Positions 4,818 to 6,497 of a DNA stretch of 6,497 nucleotides are shown one piece after another; position 1 is the first letter of the stretch; each line of letters begins with the position of its first letter. The translations under genes and the position numbers were made by a program. This DNA comes from Verrucomicrobiota bacterium. Lineage in GTDB: Bacteria > Verrucomicrobiota > Verrucomicrobiia > Opitutales > UBA953. Under the pieces are notes generated by a model that worked only from the letters and a program-made list of their open reading frames with translations, was not told the origin of the DNA and made no database searches. The stretch lies in NCBI GenBank assembly GCA_009924535.1, contig RFRI01000082.1, forward strand, positions 1 through 6,497, read 5' to 3'.

Positions 4818-6497
4818 CTTAGTGAGGCGGATTCGATCATGTGCGTGAAGAGCGGAGCGACGAAGGGGAGGGCGACGTTCTTGAAGTCGCTGTGCAGCCA
4901 ACGGCCGGCCAGCCGGGTGGCGATGTGACCCTCGGTCGGCCACAATTGAGGGCTTGTGCGACCGAGGGTCTCCAGGTTGAAATTCGCGACTTGGGCGCCG
5001 GTTCCCGTCGGGGGTACCGCCACGGCACCGGCGGCGAACGTCATCGCAGGGATTGCCCGGGCAAGCAGGTCATAGCGCATGTTGGCGCAATCTAGGATCG
5101 GCGACGGCGCGAGCAGGCGTGGGCCGCACAGACATCCTTCATAGAGCGGTCGGAAGAACGGATCTTGGGTGAGTTGCGCGGAGGTGATGCGCCTGGCGGT
5201 GATCGGATCCATCCGTTCGTAATATCCGCCTGTGCTCTTGGTCGACCCGTTGGACACGAAGCGGCCACGCCATACGGGATTGAAGCCCCACCCTCCCTGG
5301 GTTCTTTCCATGGCGATCGCCGCGATGGAACGACTCCATCCGACGCCCTTGAGCAATTCCTGGGTCTTCCAGGCTCCATAGTCGACCGCCCGGCCGGACC
5401 ACAGGGTCGCAAGTACCGAGGCCGAGGTCATCCCGGTCGGGCAATTGGTGACATCCTCCCCGGGCGAATAGTAATTAATGGCACAACCGAGAGTTCGTAC
5501 GCGCGAGAAGCATTGCTCCCATGTGAGGGCGCGACGGAAGTCGCCCGGCGCGAAGAGTTTCGCCCAGTCGGCGGCATAGAGTTTCCGTTCGTAGGGACGC
5601 CAATAGTCCTCGGTCATCTCCGTCGCGTGTGCTTGGGCATTATCGCTGCCGGCGAGTGCTTCAATCGGTAGCGCCGCATTGAGCAGGAAGTAGCGAGCGG
5701 GGGTGAAGCCTGCTTGCACCGCTTGGCTCGCCACGATGTTGCCCAAGCTATGGCCGATCAGGAGCGTCCGAGAGGCATCGAGGAACCCCAGCGCTTTCGG
5801 CACTTCATCTCCGGTCTGAAAGGCGTGGTAGACCGCTTTATGGTAATCGAGCCCGGTGTCGCCGTTCCAAGTGACGCCGACGAACCGCGCTTTGCTGCCA
5901 AGGACATGAAGTCTTTTGAAGGTCTCGGCATGCCAGCCGCGTGCTCCGTCAGCCGGCACATTATATCCATGGATCAGCACCACCCATCGGCCGTTGGTCT
6001 CGATGTCAGGGAGGCCTTGGGGCTCGCCGATCTGTTGTGGGCGCGCGGGCTTTTTGACCGGGGCAGGCCGTCCGGAATAATCAGTCGGCACGCGTGTGAG
6101 GTTCACGTGCCGGTACATCGTCTCGATGGGGACGACGGACAGGGGCTGTTCGATGCTCGCGACTGCCTTGCCGTCCCGACGTATCTCCAGACGCAGCGGC
6201 TGTTGGCTGGCTTTGGCTCCCTCCATCAGGATGACGCCGTATCCGAAGGCGGTGATGCGTTCGATGAATGATGCCGGAATCTCGATCCGTCCTTCGGCGT
6301 CAGGCTTCAGGATCTCGGCGGACGCGACCGAATCATCGAGCTTAGTTCCGAAGACCTTCAGGTTAGGGTCACGGTGAATCGAACCGGCTTTCGTCGGGGA
6401 CAGGCTGGTGAGGGCGACCTGGACGGCCCGCTCGGGGTGCGTCACGTAATAGCGGAATCCGTCGGATGGTCGCAGCAGGCCGGCGACGCGCGCAAGG
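4814..6497 (-). CDS. C-terminal part of a large secreted alpha/beta hydrolase (5' end outside the window)
   Basis: The frame is open to the window edge, so only the last 560 residues are seen. Numbering here is from the GTG at 6445, which is not a convincing start because coding sequence (GFRYY and more) continues upstream. Residues 1-115 look like beta-sandwich repeats (LRLEIRRDGKAV at 84-95), and a Pro-rich linker follows at 125-145. An alpha/beta hydrolase domain begins at WVVLIHGYN (154-162, oxyanion region). Ser233 lies in GHSLG (231-235), an acid probably in YYSPGEDV (325-332), and the likely His in GRWLHSD (514-520). ARGWHAETFKRLH (168-180) and YDLLARAIPAMTFAA (458-472) recall C-terminal hydrolase domains I remember from very large secreted proteins of Verrucomicrobiota; this is from memory and unchecked. 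The substrate is unknown. Cysteines at 312, 321 and 335, and 438, 440 and 453 are clustered. It overlaps the downstream gene by ATGA. Confidence 0.8.
   Translation of the reverse strand, partial: LARVAGLLRPSDGFRYYVTHPERAVQVALTSLSPTKAGSIHRDPNLKVFGTKLDDSVASAEILKPDAEGRIEIPASFIERITAFGYGVILMEGAKASQQPLRLEIRRDGKAVASIEQPLSVVPIETMYRHVNLTRVPTDYSGRPAPVKKPARPQQIGEPQGLPDIETNGRWVVLIHGYNVPADGARGWHAETFKRLHVLGSKARFVGVTWNGDTGLDYHKAVYHAFQTGDEVPKALGFLDASRTLLIGHSLGNIVASQAVQAGFTPARYFLLNAALPIEALAGSDNAQAHATEMTEDYWRPYERKLYAADWAKLFAPGDFRRALTWEQCFSRVRTLGCAINYYSPGEDVTNCPTGMTSASVLATLWSGRAVDYGAWKTQELLKGVGWSRSIAAIAMERTQGGWGFNPVWRGRFVSNGSTKSTGGYYERMDPITARRITSAQLTQDPFFRPLYEGCLCGPRLLAPSPILDCANMRYDLLARAIPAMTFAAGAVAVPPTGTGAQVANFNLETLGRTSPQLWPTEGHIATRLAGRWLHSDFKNVALPFVAPLFTHMIESASLR

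Noticed and set aside
4818..4943. A 42-residue N-terminal extension of the carboxypeptidase-regulatory-like protein
   Set aside because: The extension is Arg/His/Pro-rich and overlaps the end of the hydrolase gene. The ATG at 4817 gives a signal-peptide-like start and an ATGA overlap.
3624..6271. Several plus-strand open frames of 168-185 codons (for example 4185-4736, 5165-5671, 5714-6271)
   Set aside because: They lie antisense to the hydrolase and the carboxypeptidase-regulatory-like gene, whose motifs (IHGYN, GHSLG, signal peptide) support the minus strand.
6443..6445. A GTG start for the large hydrolase
   Set aside because: The frame stays open to the window edge, and the residues just upstream (PSDGFRYY) read as normal coding sequence. 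The true start is probably outside the window.

Overview
The window is GC-rich bacterial DNA from a diderm (Gram-negative) organism. A secreted protein ending in a C-terminal outer-membrane beta-barrel shows the outer membrane. The best guess for lineage is Verrucomicrobiota, possibly Opitutae. That rests on the style of the large secreted IHGYN/GHSLG hydrolase, the compact biotin-type operon and the near absence of Shine-Dalgarno sequences. It is an inference that I could not check against any database.

Left part, + strand (1-1336): the end of a biotin-synthesis-like operon. The last 8 codons of an unidentified gene overlap by ATGA with a small alpha/beta hydrolase resembling the pimeloyl-ACP methyl ester esterases (BioH/BioG type). 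Four bases after that comes bioC, the malonyl-ACP O-methyltransferase. BioC caps malonyl-ACP with a methyl group so that fatty-acid synthesis can extend it to a pimeloyl chain, and a BioH-type esterase removes the cap, so the two genes make functional sense together.

Middle (1337-1688): a 352-bp gap between convergent genes, packed with palindromes. Four hairpins each carry a GTAG directly at the foot of a perfect 9-bp stem, which is the layout of REP elements moved by RAYT transposases. Three point the same way at 37-38 bp spacing. The third and the inverted fourth form a REPIN-like unit with 33-bp inverted ends. A minus-strand intrinsic terminator follows, and a further 30-bp inverted repeat brackets the whole cluster.

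Right part, - strand (6497-1689): three genes in one direction. The first is the C-terminal part of a large alpha/beta hydrolase whose start lies outside the window. The second, joined to it by an ATGA overlap, is a protein with a signal-peptide-like N-terminus and a carboxypeptidase-regulatory-like beta domain. After 97 bp comes an autotransporter with seven HAF-type repeats and a C-terminal beta-barrel, followed by the terminator. All three look like exported or surface proteins, and the first two are probably co-expressed partners of unknown function.
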